Part shown: positions 55,856-63,590 of the stretch, in pieces
Layout of the letters: each line of letters starts with the position of its first letter
How positions within the stretch are numbered: position 1 is the first letter of the stretch
From: Pelomonas sp. Root1217
GTDB lineage: Bacteria > Pseudomonadota > Gammaproteobacteria > Burkholderiales > Burkholderiaceae_C
Length of the DNA stretch: 64,000 bases
Assembly: GCF_001425705.1 (NCBI RefSeq)
Contig: NZ_LMDC01000028.1
Location: 849,536 to 913,535 of the forward strand
Reading direction: 5' to 3'
The notes under the pieces: model-generated
The model's input: only the letters and a program-made list of their open reading frames with translations
Database searches by the model: none
Told to the model about the DNA's origin: nothing
Translations under genes and position numbers: made by a program

Positions 55856-56533
55856 TCATGCAGACCCCCGGCGCAGCAGCGTCAGCCCGATCAGCCGCGA
55901 CACCACGGCCGCCAGGTAGCCTACGCCAACGAACATCTCCAGGCTGGTCGCAGCCCGAGCCAGCGGCCGCACCGGGATGACGTCGCCGATGCCCGTGCTG
56001 GACAGCAGCGCGAAGCTCAGGAACATCAGCTCGGACCAGGTGCGGGGCAGCTCGGCGTTGACGGCAGCCGAGAAGCTGCCTGGCTGCACGGCCTGCAGCA
56101 CCACGAAGCTGTAGGCAAAGCCCCAGGCCAGCAGCGTGAAGGTGGCGCCGGCCGCATACAGCTCGTCGGTCGTCGCGTGCATGTCGCCCATCATGTAGGC
56201 GACAAGGCTGCCGGCGGCATAAAAGTAGAACAGCGCTTCCAGCGCGGCGGACCAAGGCTGCAGCCAGTGCATTTCCCACACCGCCTGCAGCACCAGCATG
56301 ACGATGGCTGGCAAGGCCAGGCACACGCTCAGCCACGTCAGGCCCGGCGTGCGGCGCACCGTGCCGGTCGTGAAGATCAGCACCGTGATGCCGAAGGCGC
56401 TCAAGGCGATGGGACCGGCACGCGTCGATTCGAGGATGGGATAGAGCAGCAGGCCGACCAATTGCACGATCAGCAGGATGGCCGACGGGTGGCGGCGCGT
56501 GAGGGCGAGAAGTCTTCGGTGACGGACTTGCAT
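55856..56533 (-). CDS. Ion-channel family membrane protein (K+-channel-like)
   Basis: A 225-residue membrane protein with about five or six helices. The last part is a two-helix pore unit (Ion_trans_2 type): TWSELMFLSFALLSSTGIGDVIPVRPLARAATSLEMFVGVGYLAAVVSRLIG. The selectivity filter reads STGIGD where potassium channels have TVGYGD, keeping both Gly and Asp but with Ile for Tyr. Start at ATG 56533 (MQVRHRRLLAL); longer in-frame starts exist up to 56692. Selectivity for K+ is not assured. Confidence 0.78.
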   Translation of the reverse strand: MQVRHRRLLALTRRHPSAILLIVQLVGLLLYPILESTRAGPIALSAFGITVLIFTTGTVRRTPGLTWLSVCLALPAIVMLVLQAVWEMHWLQPWSAALEALFYFYAAGSLVAYMMGDMHATTDELYAAGATFTLLAWGFAYSFVVLQAVQPGSFSAAVNAELPRTWSELMFLSFALLSSTGIGDVIPVRPLARAATSLEMFVGVGYLAAVVSRLIGLTLLRRGSA

Positions 56534-56698
56534 GCCTGCATTCTGTGTCCGTCCGGCTTCGCGCCAGGCGTGAATCAGGGGCGCGCCTCGCTCGACTGTC
56601 CACTGACCCGAACCGGCGCGCTTCCTTCGGCGGATCTCAGGATGGCGCCGGGCTTCGCGATTTGAGATCGACTGAAGTCGCCGTTCGCGCAAGCCGGT

Positions 56699-57598
56699 TC
56701 AGCGACGCCGACGAAGCACCAGCGCCAGCAGGCCGCCGCTCAGCAGCAGCGCCATCGAAGGCTCGGGCACTGGCGCATAAGGCACGGTCCAGTCGACGCC
56801 GCTCTGGCTGCTGAGCGTGTAGCCGATCGCATTGCCAGCCAGGGTGACGCCGCTGACGCCTTGCCATGTCAGCGTGCTGGCGAAGTCGCTGCTGGCCTCG
56901 CTGAACCAGTTCGGCCCGGCGCCGGCCGTGCCCGCAGACGCCCGCGAGAAGACGCCCAGCTCGAACGGCGTGCCCAGCTTGACGGTGACGCTGAAGTTGA
57001 CGTCCTGGTCGATCACCTGGTGGAAGGGAAAGCCGCCCTGCCCCTGCCCCTGGGAGCGAAAGCTCTGCCCTGCAACCGCCGTGTTGTTGAGCCAGACCTG
57101 GCTGCCGATCCGGGTGTAGCTGTTGCCAATGGGCAGGCCATCGAGCACGCCGTCGAGATGGACGCTGAAGCTCAGCACGGCGTTCTGGCCGATCTGGGCC
57201 GGGTTGGCCGGCATCAGCGTCCACGTGTCCGTCCAGCCTGCCGTGCTTTCGGCGGCCGCGAAACCGGCGCTGGCATTGGCGCGGAAGTGGGCGTACATGC
57301 CGACCGAACCGTAAGCGGCGCTGCCATGCGAGTCCGCCTGAATGGAAGGCGTCGCCTGGTTGTAGGTGCCGCTGGTCGCCAGCTGCTGTCCCGGCATCGT
57401 GGTCGAGGCGGCGTTGCAGCTGGACAGGCCCGGCCGCCAGTCGAACAAGTTGCCTTCGGTCGGGAAGGCGCCGGTGGCCAAGCCGGCGCAACTCGATACG
57501 AGAGCGCCCGTGGCACCGAGATCCTGCTGGCTCAGTTCGGCCGCGAAGGTGGGCAGGCTGGCCAGCGCGAGGGGCAGCACTTTGAGGCAGAGGCGCAT
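56699..57598 (-). CDS. PEP-CTERM sorting-domain protein
   Basis: A 299-residue exported protein. Signal peptide (VLPLALASLPTFAAE), a beta-rich body without recognised domain (for example GFAAAESTAGWTDTWTL, QVWLNNTAVAGQSF) and a C-terminal PEP-CTERM tail: VPEPSMALLLSGGLLALVLRRRR (motif, helix, basic end). Exosortase (EpsH/XrtA) cleaves such tails and anchors the protein in the exopolysaccharide or cell surface. One of three PEP-CTERM genes in this stretch. Confidence 0.88.
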   Translation of the reverse strand: MRLCLKVLPLALASLPTFAAELSQQDLGATGALVSSCAGLATGAFPTEGNLFDWRPGLSSCNAASTTMPGQQLATSGTYNQATPSIQADSHGSAAYGSVGMYAHFRANASAGFAAAESTAGWTDTWTLMPANPAQIGQNAVLSFSVHLDGVLDGLPIGNSYTRIGSQVWLNNTAVAGQSFRSQGQGQGGFPFHQVIDQDVNFSVTVKLGTPFELGVFSRASAGTAGAGPNWFSEASSDFASTLTWQGVSGVTLAGNAIGYTLSSQSGVDWTVPYAPVPEPSMALLLSGGLLALVLRRRR

Positions 57599-57662
57599 GT
57601 CGGGCTCCTTGTGTAGTGGCCAGAGACTACGCGTCCACCCAAGCGCCGTCAGTCCCTAAATC

Positions 57663-57678
57663 CGGCTGATCCCTTGCG
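57663..57678 (+). promoter_or_regulatory. Sigma54-type promoter candidate
   Basis: CGGCTGATCCCTTGCG keeps GG (57664-57665) and GC (57676-57677) at the exact 10-base spacing and the GGC/TTGC cores of the -24/-12 consensus. PEP-CTERM genes of other beta-proteobacteria are known to use sigma54 with the PrsK/PrsR system. It implies a leader of about 270 bases. Confidence 0.4.
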
Positions 57679-57848
57679 TGCTGGAAATACGTCTGTACAC
57701 CGCGGGTGTCGCATTCGGGGCCGCCGAAATGCTGGTGCTTGCGTTCTCTTGTCAGCGAACGGGCTGGGGATCAATGGGTTCGACTCGACCCCGGCGTTCG
57801 GCTTTTCCGCGGGCGCTTTTGTCGGCCTTCTGCCCTGCTCCTTACAGC

Positions 57849-57868
57849 ACCACCCCCATCCGGGTGGT
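57849..57868 (+). repeat. Leader hairpin 1
   Basis: ACCACCC (57849-57855) and GGGTGGT (57862-57868) are perfect inverted copies with a 6-base loop, inside the leader of the spondin-like PEP-CTERM gene. Confidence 0.4.
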
Positions 57869-57914
57869 CACTGCGAATCTAGGGAGTAATGCCTGCGGCC
57901 CGGCGGCGACTGCA

Positions 57915-57939
57915 GCACGCAGGGTATTGCCCTGCGTGC
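57915..57939 (+). repeat. Leader hairpin 2, 10-bp perfect stem before the ribosome site
   Basis: GCACGCAGGG (57915-57924) and CCCTGCGTGC (57930-57939) form a perfect 10-bp stem with loop TATTG. It stands 9 bases before the ribosome site AGGAG and 22 before ATG 57962, so it could shield the transcript end or tune translation. Confidence 0.55.
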
Positions 57940-57961
57940 CAACCAACAGGAGATCTCTCAA

Positions 57962-58783
57962 ATGAACAACGACCATCGCGCCGCCCCTTCCCCCCACGGA
58001 ACAGCCATCACGTCCCATCGGCTGCGCGCCATCGGGCTGGCATTTGCGGCTGCCCTCTCGCTTCCTCAGCTGGCCGCGGCACAAGCGCCGGCCTACCAGA
58101 TCACGTTCAAGAACCTCACGAGCGACGCCGCGGCAACCGGAGCGGCGACGACACAGACCGGCCAGCGACTTTCGCCACCGGTTTTCATCACGCACAGCGA
58201 CGCCTACACGGCCTTCACCGTCGGCCAGGTCGCACCCGAGACGATCTGGCGCATTGCAGAAGGTGGCGACCGCAGCTTCCTGCTCAACGAAGTGAACGCC
58301 CTGGTCGGCACGAGCGTGCGAAGCGTTGTGGCACCGCTGTCGGCCCCCCTGCCTCAGCAGAACTCCGTGACGGTCATGGTAAATGCCGACGCGTCCCACC
58401 ACCTGCTGTCGTTTGCCAGCATGCTGGGTTGGACGAATGACGGCTTCGTCGGCGTCAGCGGCCTGGACCTGTCGACCATCACCGGCACCGTCACGATCAA
58501 CCTGTACGGCTACGACGCGGGTTCGGAGAAGAACAACGAGGCCAACGGCTTTCTCGGCGCACTCGGGCTGGGCAACGCGCGCGATCCCGAAGGCGGTTTG
58601 ATCACCACCCACCTGGGCATCCGAGGCGATGCGAACGCACCAGCGGCCTGGAACTGGCTGCCTGGCCCCGCAGCCAGCCTGACCATCAGCGCGGTGCCGG
58701 AGCCAGGCAGCTGGGCGCTGCTGGCGGGTGGCTTGCCGCTGCTGATGCTGCTGCGCAGGCGGGCGACACGCGCGGCACGCTGA
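57962..58783 (+). CDS. Spondin-like PEP-CTERM protein
   Basis: A 273-residue exported protein. Signal peptide follows a 25-residue lead (GLAFAAALSLPQLAAAQ). The body resembles a Spondin_N domain: YQITFKNLTSD, GQRLSPPVFITHSDAYTAFTVGQ, then APETIWRIAEGGDRSFL and SVTVMVNADASHHLLSFASML. The C terminus is a PEP-CTERM tail, VPEPGSWALLAGGLPLLMLLRRR. A surface adhesion or matrix role is inferred. It is preceded by a long leader with hairpins. Confidence 0.86.
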   Translation: MNNDHRAAPSPHGTAITSHRLRAIGLAFAAALSLPQLAAAQAPAYQITFKNLTSDAAATGAATTQTGQRLSPPVFITHSDAYTAFTVGQVAPETIWRIAEGGDRSFLLNEVNALVGTSVRSVVAPLSAPLPQQNSVTVMVNADASHHLLSFASMLGWTNDGFVGVSGLDLSTITGTVTINLYGYDAGSEKNNEANGFLGALGLGNARDPEGGLITTHLGIRGDANAPAAWNWLPGPAASLTISAVPEPGSWALLAGGLPLLMLLRRRATRAAR

Positions 58784-58822
58784 GGCGGACTTTGGCTTTG
58801 AGACCCGCCGCCCGACCGCGCA

Positions 58823-59890
58823 TCAGCGGGGGCGGGTCACCAACGTAGCGACGCCCAGCGCCGGCCCAACCAAGGCGAGCGAGGCCGGCTCGGGCACCTC
58901 CTGGCGGCTGCCGCGAAAATCAGCGGCGCCCTGGTAGCACCAGGCACCTGCTGCTGCAGTGCCGCCGCGGCAGCCGGCCGAGAGACCATCGGCCGTGTCG
59001 TTGTCGTTCAGAGCCTGGTTGCTCATGGAGAAGGTCCACTGAACGTCAGCGAAACCACCAAGGGCATCGGGGATGGCGTTCGAATTGAACGCAAATTTGG
59101 CGCCACCCAGCCCGGGACCCGCCAGATCCACATCGAACAGTCCAGCGCCGAGGCTGTTCACCACGGCGCCCGACAAGGAACTGAAGGCCGCCAGAACGAC
59201 CGCATTGCCCACACCACCGCCCAGATAGCCGTGGCCGGTCAGCGTCAACCAGGGTTTCATGCGCCGTATCGTCGCGAGGTTCGCTGTCGAGCTTTGAGAG
59301 AGCAGGTTCACGACCGCGTCGGCGTAGTACAGGGAGATGGTGGCGCCCGTGAACTCGACACCCTGGCTGCCGAAGTTTTTCGAACTCTTGAACGACGCCA
59401 CGTAATACAGAGCGCAGCGCCCCCCACCCTCGCAATAGGCGCCGGCGCCGTTCACCGACAGCACCTGGCCATAGGCCGTGGCGTCCTGGCCATTGCCGGT
59501 CACCCAGGTCTGCGCCATGGTGGCCGTCTCGAGATGGGCCGGCGCCAGGCTGGAACCAAAAACGATGCCGCCAACGACGACATCCTTGGCGCTTGCGTTG
59601 CGACGATAGGCCGGGCGCCGCTGCATGCTTTCGCGTGACGCAGGGTCGGCAGCGCTCATGGCGGACCGGCCATCCGGCACCGCTACACCTTTCGGCTCGT
59701 TGCTATGGTCGAGCGCGCCGGTTTGTCGGTGCAAAGAGTCTGCGTCGACCTGCTCGGCGCGGTTCTCGCACCCTCCCGCGTCGCCCTTGCAGGCCGCCTC
59801 GCAGCGGGCATTGGGAGCGGCCAGTATCAACATCATGCTGATGGCCGGAATGAGCGAGTTGCCGCCCCGTCGCCAAGATGTCAAACGCAT
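58823..59890 (-). CDS. PEP-CTERM protein
   Basis: A 355-residue exported protein. The start at ATG 59890 is set by a strong ribosome site (GGAGGAAACG); a GTG at 59914 would include that site. Signal peptide: SLIPAISMMLILAAPNARC. A Cys-containing linker (CEAACKGDAGGCENRAEQ) leads to a beta-rich body of unknown family. Tail VPEPASLALVGPALGVATLVTRPR is a weaker PEP-CTERM variant with few basic residues at the end. It converges on the spondin-like gene. Confidence 0.8.
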   Translation of the reverse strand: MRLTSWRRGGNSLIPAISMMLILAAPNARCEAACKGDAGGCENRAEQVDADSLHRQTGALDHSNEPKGVAVPDGRSAMSAADPASRESMQRRPAYRRNASAKDVVVGGIVFGSSLAPAHLETATMAQTWVTGNGQDATAYGQVLSVNGAGAYCEGGGRCALYYVASFKSSKNFGSQGVEFTGATISLYYADAVVNLLSQSSTANLATIRRMKPWLTLTGHGYLGGGVGNAVVLAAFSSLSGAVVNSLGAGLFDVDLAGPGLGGAKFAFNSNAIPDALGGFADVQWTFSMSNQALNDNDTADGLSAGCRGGTAAAGAWCYQGAADFRGSRQEVPEPASLALVGPALGVATLVTRPR

Positions 59891-60006
59891 CGTTTCCTCC
59901 GTGGTTCGCTTCACGATCAGTGCCAGCTTTGTCTTACGCCTTGCATCCTGCAGGTTGAGCCGGCCGGCTGGATTCCTAACGCGCCGACAGCGGGTGCAAG
60001 AGTTCC

Positions 60007-60849
60007 TTAGCTGACGATACCCCGGCTCTTCAACGCCGCGATCTGCTCGTCGGTGAGCCCCAGCTCCTTCAGCACCGCGTCCGTGTCCTGCCCCAGCGCC
60101 GGCGCGTTGCGGCGGTGGCCGCCCGGCGTGGCCGACAGCTTGGGGCAGATGCCGGGCACGTCGAGAGCGACGTCGCCGGGCAGTTGCACCTGCTGCAGGT
60201 GCCGCGCGCGGTAGTGTGGGTCGGCCGCGATGTCGGCCACCGTGTAGATGCGCCCGGCGGGCACGTCGGCGCCTTCCAGCGCCGCCAGCACCTCGTCCAC
60301 GGTTCGCTGCGCGGTCCAGGCGGCTATGGCCGCATTGATCTCGGTCACGCGGGCCACGCGGCCGGCGTTGTCGGCCAGCGCGGGGTCCTGCCCGAGGTCG
60401 TCGTGCTGGATGAGCGTCATCAGCCGGCGGAAGATGCTGTCGCTATTGCCGGCGATCAGCGCATGGCCGCCGTCGGCGCAGCGATAGGCATTGCTCAGCG
60501 CGATGCCCGGCATGCCGCTGCCGGCCAGCTCGCGCTCGATGCCGAAGGCGCTGTACTCGCGGCTGGCGCTGATGCGTTCGCCTTGAGGGACCCGCGGCGA
60601 GAAGCCTTGCTTGATGAGCGTGATGCGCGTGGCGAAGTCGGCGTCCTCGCGCGGCAAGGTCATCAGCAGATGCAGGTGGTCTGGCGGCATGCAGATCGCG
60701 TCCATGACGAACGGGCGTGACTTGCGTACGGCGCGGAAGCTGTCCCGCAGTGCGTCGATGTTCTCGGTCAGCGGTCGCCCGCTGCGGTCGGCCACATTCA
60801 GCGCGAAGAAACAGCTGGCACACGGCGTATAGGCTCTGCGGTAGCGCAT
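60007..60849 (-). CDS. In-frame chimera: REP-associated transposase N-part fused to CoA-transferase III C-part
   Basis: A 280-residue open frame made of two unrelated families. Residues 1-97 (60849-60559) are the N-terminal part of a REP-associated tyrosine transposase (Y1/IS200-like): YRRAYTPCASCFFALNVADR, then MPPDHLHLLMTLPREDADF with the His-x-His pair, to GERISASR. The catalytic Tyr region is absent. From about residue 98 (60558-60007) the sequence is the C-terminal part of a CaiB/BaiF CoA-transferase: GIALSNAYRCADGGHALIAGNSD, WTAQRTVDEVLAALEGADVPAGRIYTVADIAADPHYRAR. Neither half can be functional in the usual way. REP-like repeats lie directly upstream. Confidence 0.85.
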   Translation of the reverse strand: MRYRRAYTPCASCFFALNVADRSGRPLTENIDALRDSFRAVRKSRPFVMDAICMPPDHLHLLMTLPREDADFATRITLIKQGFSPRVPQGERISASREYSAFGIERELAGSGMPGIALSNAYRCADGGHALIAGNSDSIFRRLMTLIQHDDLGQDPALADNAGRVARVTEINAAIAAWTAQRTVDEVLAALEGADVPAGRIYTVADIAADPHYRARHLQQVQLPGDVALDVPGICPKLSATPGGHRRNAPALGQDTDAVLKELGLTDEQIAALKSRGIVS

Positions 60850-60856
60850 GGGCTCT

Positions 60857-60941
60857 TCGTAGGTTGGGGTGAACGGAGTGAACCCCAGCGCATTCTGCCG
60901 GCCGAGATGTTGGGGTTCGCAGGCTCACTCCAACCTACGAG
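60857..60941. repeat. Pair of inverted REP-like elements
   Basis: Copy 1 (60857-60888) reads TCGTAGGTTGGGGTGAACG then GAGTGAACCCCAGC; its TGGGGT/ACCCCA arms (60865-60870, 60882-60887) form a stem. Copy 2 (60908-60941) is an imperfect copy on the other strand (minus: CTCGTAGGTTGGAGTGAGC then GAACCCCAACATC). Head-to-head REPs next to a RAYT transposase fit a BIME-type element. Confidence 0.75.
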
Positions 60942-61016
60942 TCAGCACCCCGCGGCGCCGGTTGTCGCATCATCCTCACCTGGGCAACATGTAAGGAATC
61001 CATAGCGGGAGTTGCC

Positions 61017-61274
61017 ATGCTTGCCACCCTCACCAGCACAGGCCAGGTCACCCTGCCCAAGGAAATCCGCGACCGGCTGGGCCTGGACGCCGGCTCGACG
61101 CTGGACTTTGAACTGATGGCAGACGACACCATCATCGTGCGCGTCATCAAGCCCAATGCGCTGCGCTTGCGCGGGCTATTGAAGTCGCCCCACGCTGCGC
61201 CGCTGTCGGTGGAAGACATGGACGCCGGCATCGCCGCACAGCTGCGATGCAAGCACACGAAGGCCAAACGGTGA
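61017..61274 (+). CDS. AbrB-type antitoxin (VapB-like)
   Basis: An 85-residue antitoxin. The AbrB/SpoVT domain is at the N terminus (LTSTGQVTLPKEIRDRLGLDAGSTLDFEL) and the toxin-binding tail ends AAPLSVEDMDAGIAAQL. Start ATG 61017 follows GGGAG. The stop overlaps the PIN-toxin start as GTGA. The toxin is frameshifted, so the antitoxin may now act only as a DNA-binding protein. Confidence 0.9.
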   Translation: MLATLTSTGQVTLPKEIRDRLGLDAGSTLDFELMADDTIIVRVIKPNALRLRGLLKSPHAAPLSVEDMDAGIAAQLRCKHTKAKR

Positions 61275-61667
61275 TCGGGCTCGACACCAACGTGCTGTTG
61301 CGGCTGTGGCTGAACGATGACCCCTCACAGGCGCCGCGCGTCGAAGTCCTGCTGAGTGAACACGGCCAAGGCATGGGCTCACTGCTCGTGGCCGACGTGG
61401 TTGTTGGCTGAGGCACTGTGGGCTCCGGCGTCGGCCTATGAGCAGGACAAGGCCGCCCCAGTTTGGGCCGTGCAGGCCCGTTGGACGAGCCTGCGTTTGG
61501 CTTCGCAGCACAGCGATGCGGTCGCGGTGGCGGCCGACCTGTTCGCGAAAGCGTCGTGCGGGTTCTCGGACTGCCTTATTGCGGCCAAGCACCAGCAGCT
61601 CAATTGCGAATTCACGGCAACGCTCGACCGGCGGATGGCGAAGTTGCCGAGGGTGAGGGTGTTGTGA
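61271..61667 (+). pseudogene. PIN-domain toxin VapC, frameshifted
   Basis: A PIN-domain ribonuclease toxin split between two frames. From GTG 61271: IGLDTNVLLRLWLNDDPSQA, with the first catalytic Asp, to LLVADVVVG and a TGA at about 61410. The rest continues one frame over: LAEALWAPASAYEQDKAA, FAKASCGFSDCLIAAKHQ (second acidic site) and TATLDRRMAKLPRVRVL to 61667. One additional T around 61400-61408 (GTGGTTGTTGGC where GTGGTGTTGGC is expected) explains it. A sequencing slip or true inactivation are both possible. Confidence 0.85.
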
Positions 61668-61681
61668 GCGAGCGGAATTCG

Positions 61682-61762
61682 TAGGGCGGGTTGGCCGAAG
61701 GCGTAACCCGCGATTTCGGCGCGCGCATCCCATCAAAATTTGCAGGTTCGCGACCCGCCCTA
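61682..61762. repeat. Second REP-like inverted repeat, different sequence
   Basis: TAGGGCGGGT (61682-61691) and ACCCGCCCTA (61753-61762) are perfect inverted copies. The left arm continues GGCCGAAGGCGTAACCCGC, a REP-style small hairpin. It lies between vapC and the FRG gene. Confidence 0.65.
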
Positions 61763-61808
61763 TCCGCCGGCTGTAGATTTCAGACTCAACTCCAGTTACT
61801 GCCTGTCC

Positions 61809-63014
61809 ATGAGCTATTCGCCAAGAATTCTTCAATACTTTGGGTCTATTGAAACGGCGGACGGCAGCGCCGAAGCAATGCTGTGCATCGACGATGACCG
61901 ACCTCACGATTTCATGTTCCACCTGTGGGGTCACGGCGCTGACCCTGTAGGCTTCTTGGCGACGCCTTTTGCAGATGGGGAAGGCGCAATCAACGTGCGG
62001 CCGCAGACGATGTTCGTCAGGGCCGCGAACGGCTCGCTGTATCCGGATTCCGCCAAGACTGGCGATTTGGATGGCTTCACTGCCAACCTCAGGCGCACGA
62101 AAGCGGGGTTTGCAGGATCATGGAGCCACGTGGATGGACGTGGCGGGCGCGTGCTTCTGTCAGAGGGCCCTCACGGTCACGAACTCATTGCTGAGTCTTG
62201 CGAGACTTGGGACCAATTCAAGACGTGGGCAGTACGCGCGCGCCAGTCTTTGGACGCGGTTCTTTTCCGGGGTCACGGCAGCAACAAGTTCCGTTTGCAA
62301 ACCACCCTGCATCGCGCGGGACGGACGCGACTCGACCGCTACTGCGCTGAAATCCTGCCTGCGTTCCATGCCCAGGTGGAAGCGGTGCTGGGTCTGAAGC
62401 TAGACATGACCGATGGGCGCGACTATGCGCTGGTCATGGGCTTGGCACAGCACCACGGCCTTCCAACGCCTCTTCTCGACTGGTCTGAATCACCATACAT
62501 TGCGGCGTTTTTTGCCTTCTCCGATGCGCTGGAATACGCGAGCGCGCGTACCGATGTCACACACGTGAGGGTGCTTTCGCTTGCTCGGGATTTCGTAGAC
62601 GTTTCATCTCCGCCAACCGTGGTGCTCGAGTACGCGACGCCTTACGTGGCCTGCCTTGCTATTCCACCCCGACTAAATCCACGCCTTCAAGCGCAGCAGG
62701 GCCGATTTTTAGTCACCAACATTGCGGACGTGCAGCGTTGGTTCGGCAAGGCTCAGAAGCAGGTGGATGAGTCCTTCCTCCACGCGATAGACATACCGGT
62801 CGAATGTGCGCGGGAAGCCCTTGAGGACTTGAAATTCATGGGTGTGACAGCAGCGACGATGTTCCCGGGGCTAGATGGCGTCAGCCGAAAACTGCGCCAC
62901 GAAATGGCCTTTAGCCGCCCTCCCATTCGATCGGCAGGCCTTCCTGCCGAAGCTGCCGCGCCATTGCAGCCCGAGCATGCGGCCGGAACAAGTGGGCCCG
63001 ATGAAAAGGAATAG
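61809..63014 (+). CDS. FRG-domain protein
   Basis: A 401-residue protein. The FRG domain (about 135-340) shows FRGHGSNKFRLQTTLHR, which gives the family its name, and LAQHHGLPTPLLDWSESPYIAAFFAFSDAL, then RLNPRLQAQQGRFLV. The first 130 residues form a beta-rich domain of unknown type (AMLCIDDDRPHDFMFHLWGHG, INVRPQTMFVRAANGSLY). FRG proteins are often found in phage-defence settings; their activity is not settled. Start at ATG 61809 (MSYSPRILQYF). Codon use is more AT-rich than in neighbours, suggesting transfer. It is flanked by REPs and toxin-antitoxin genes. Confidence 0.85.
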   Translation: MSYSPRILQYFGSIETADGSAEAMLCIDDDRPHDFMFHLWGHGADPVGFLATPFADGEGAINVRPQTMFVRAANGSLYPDSAKTGDLDGFTANLRRTKAGFAGSWSHVDGRGGRVLLSEGPHGHELIAESCETWDQFKTWAVRARQSLDAVLFRGHGSNKFRLQTTLHRAGRTRLDRYCAEILPAFHAQVEAVLGLKLDMTDGRDYALVMGLAQHHGLPTPLLDWSESPYIAAFFAFSDALEYASARTDVTHVRVLSLARDFVDVSSPPTVVLEYATPYVACLAIPPRLNPRLQAQQGRFLVTNIADVQRWFGKAQKQVDESFLHAIDIPVECAREALEDLKFMGVTAATMFPGLDGVSRKLRHEMAFSRPPIRSAGLPAEAAAPLQPEHAAGTSGPDEKE

Positions 63015-63092
63015 TGCTGCCGCTGAGCAACCATTCGCACATCGACGGCTACCGATCAATAGCCCTGCGGGACCTGGACCCGCCCGCTGCAT

Positions 63093-63266
63093 CTACGGTG
63101 GCAGCTTACGTCCCCACATCTGACCGCGCAGCATCCAGCCCAGGACCCATGCGCCTTGCATGTACGTCAGACTGACAACGTTCTTTGTGTCGCCGCCACG
63201 CATCCACGCAATGCCAACCGGGTCATCCACTTGGGGAGTACCACGAGGAACGGGGTCAGGTCTCAA
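63093..63266 (-). CDS. Possible small ORF or gene remnant
   Basis: A 57-codon open frame from TTG 63266 to TAG 63093, containing VDDPVGIAWMRGGDTKNVVSL and WVLGWMLRGQMWGRKLPP. The wording looks protein-like and has no match that I recognise. It has no clear ribosome site and starts inside a GGGGTCAGGTCTCAAAT sequence. It may be the end of a lost gene. Otherwise the 270-base gap 63015-63284 shows nothing. Confidence 0.25.
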   Translation of the reverse strand: MRPDPVPRGTPQVDDPVGIAWMRGGDTKNVVSLTYMQGAWVLGWMLRGQMWGRKLPP

Positions 63267-63284
63267 ATCTCAACCCCTCCGCCC

Positions 63285-63584
63285 TCAAGCCACCTGCGCC
63301 ACCAACTTGACCCCAAGCGCCGCACACACGCGCTGAATGGTGTCAAAGCGCGGCCGAGCGCCGGGCCGCAGCGCCTTGTAAAGCGCCTCGCGGCCGATGC
63401 CGCTGGCCTCGGCCATCTGCGTCATGCCGCGCGCCTTGGCGGCGACGCCCAGCGCGTGTGCCAGTTCCCCTGCGTCGCCCTCGGCCAACACCTGGTTCAG
63501 GTATTCGGCAACGTCGGCCTCGTCCGCGAGTTGCTCTGCCATGTCAAAGGCAGGCAGATCGGCCAGCTTGGTTTTCCTGCTCAT
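63285..63584 (-). CDS. HigA-like antitoxin (addiction-module antidote, HTH)
   Basis: A 99-residue antitoxin of the putative addiction-module antidote group. The N-terminal part (DMAEQLADEADVAEYLNQVLAEGD) binds the toxin and the C-terminal Xre-type helix-turn-helix (GMTQMAEASGIGREALYKAL) binds DNA. It follows the toxin gene by 6 bp, the order found in HigBA-type systems. Confidence 0.92.
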   Translation of the reverse strand: MSRKTKLADLPAFDMAEQLADEADVAEYLNQVLAEGDAGELAHALGVAAKARGMTQMAEASGIGREALYKALRPGARPRFDTIQRVCAALGVKLVAQVA

Positions 63585-63590
63585 GGTTCG

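Larger units (their letters stand above)
57599..57961. promoter_or_regulatory. Divergent regulatory region between two PEP-CTERM genes
   Basis: 363 bases without a gene. It holds a sigma54-like element and two stem-loops (listed separately) on the side of the plus-strand gene. A GTAGT...ACTAC inverted pair lies close to the minus-strand start. No other structure was seen. Confidence 0.6.
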
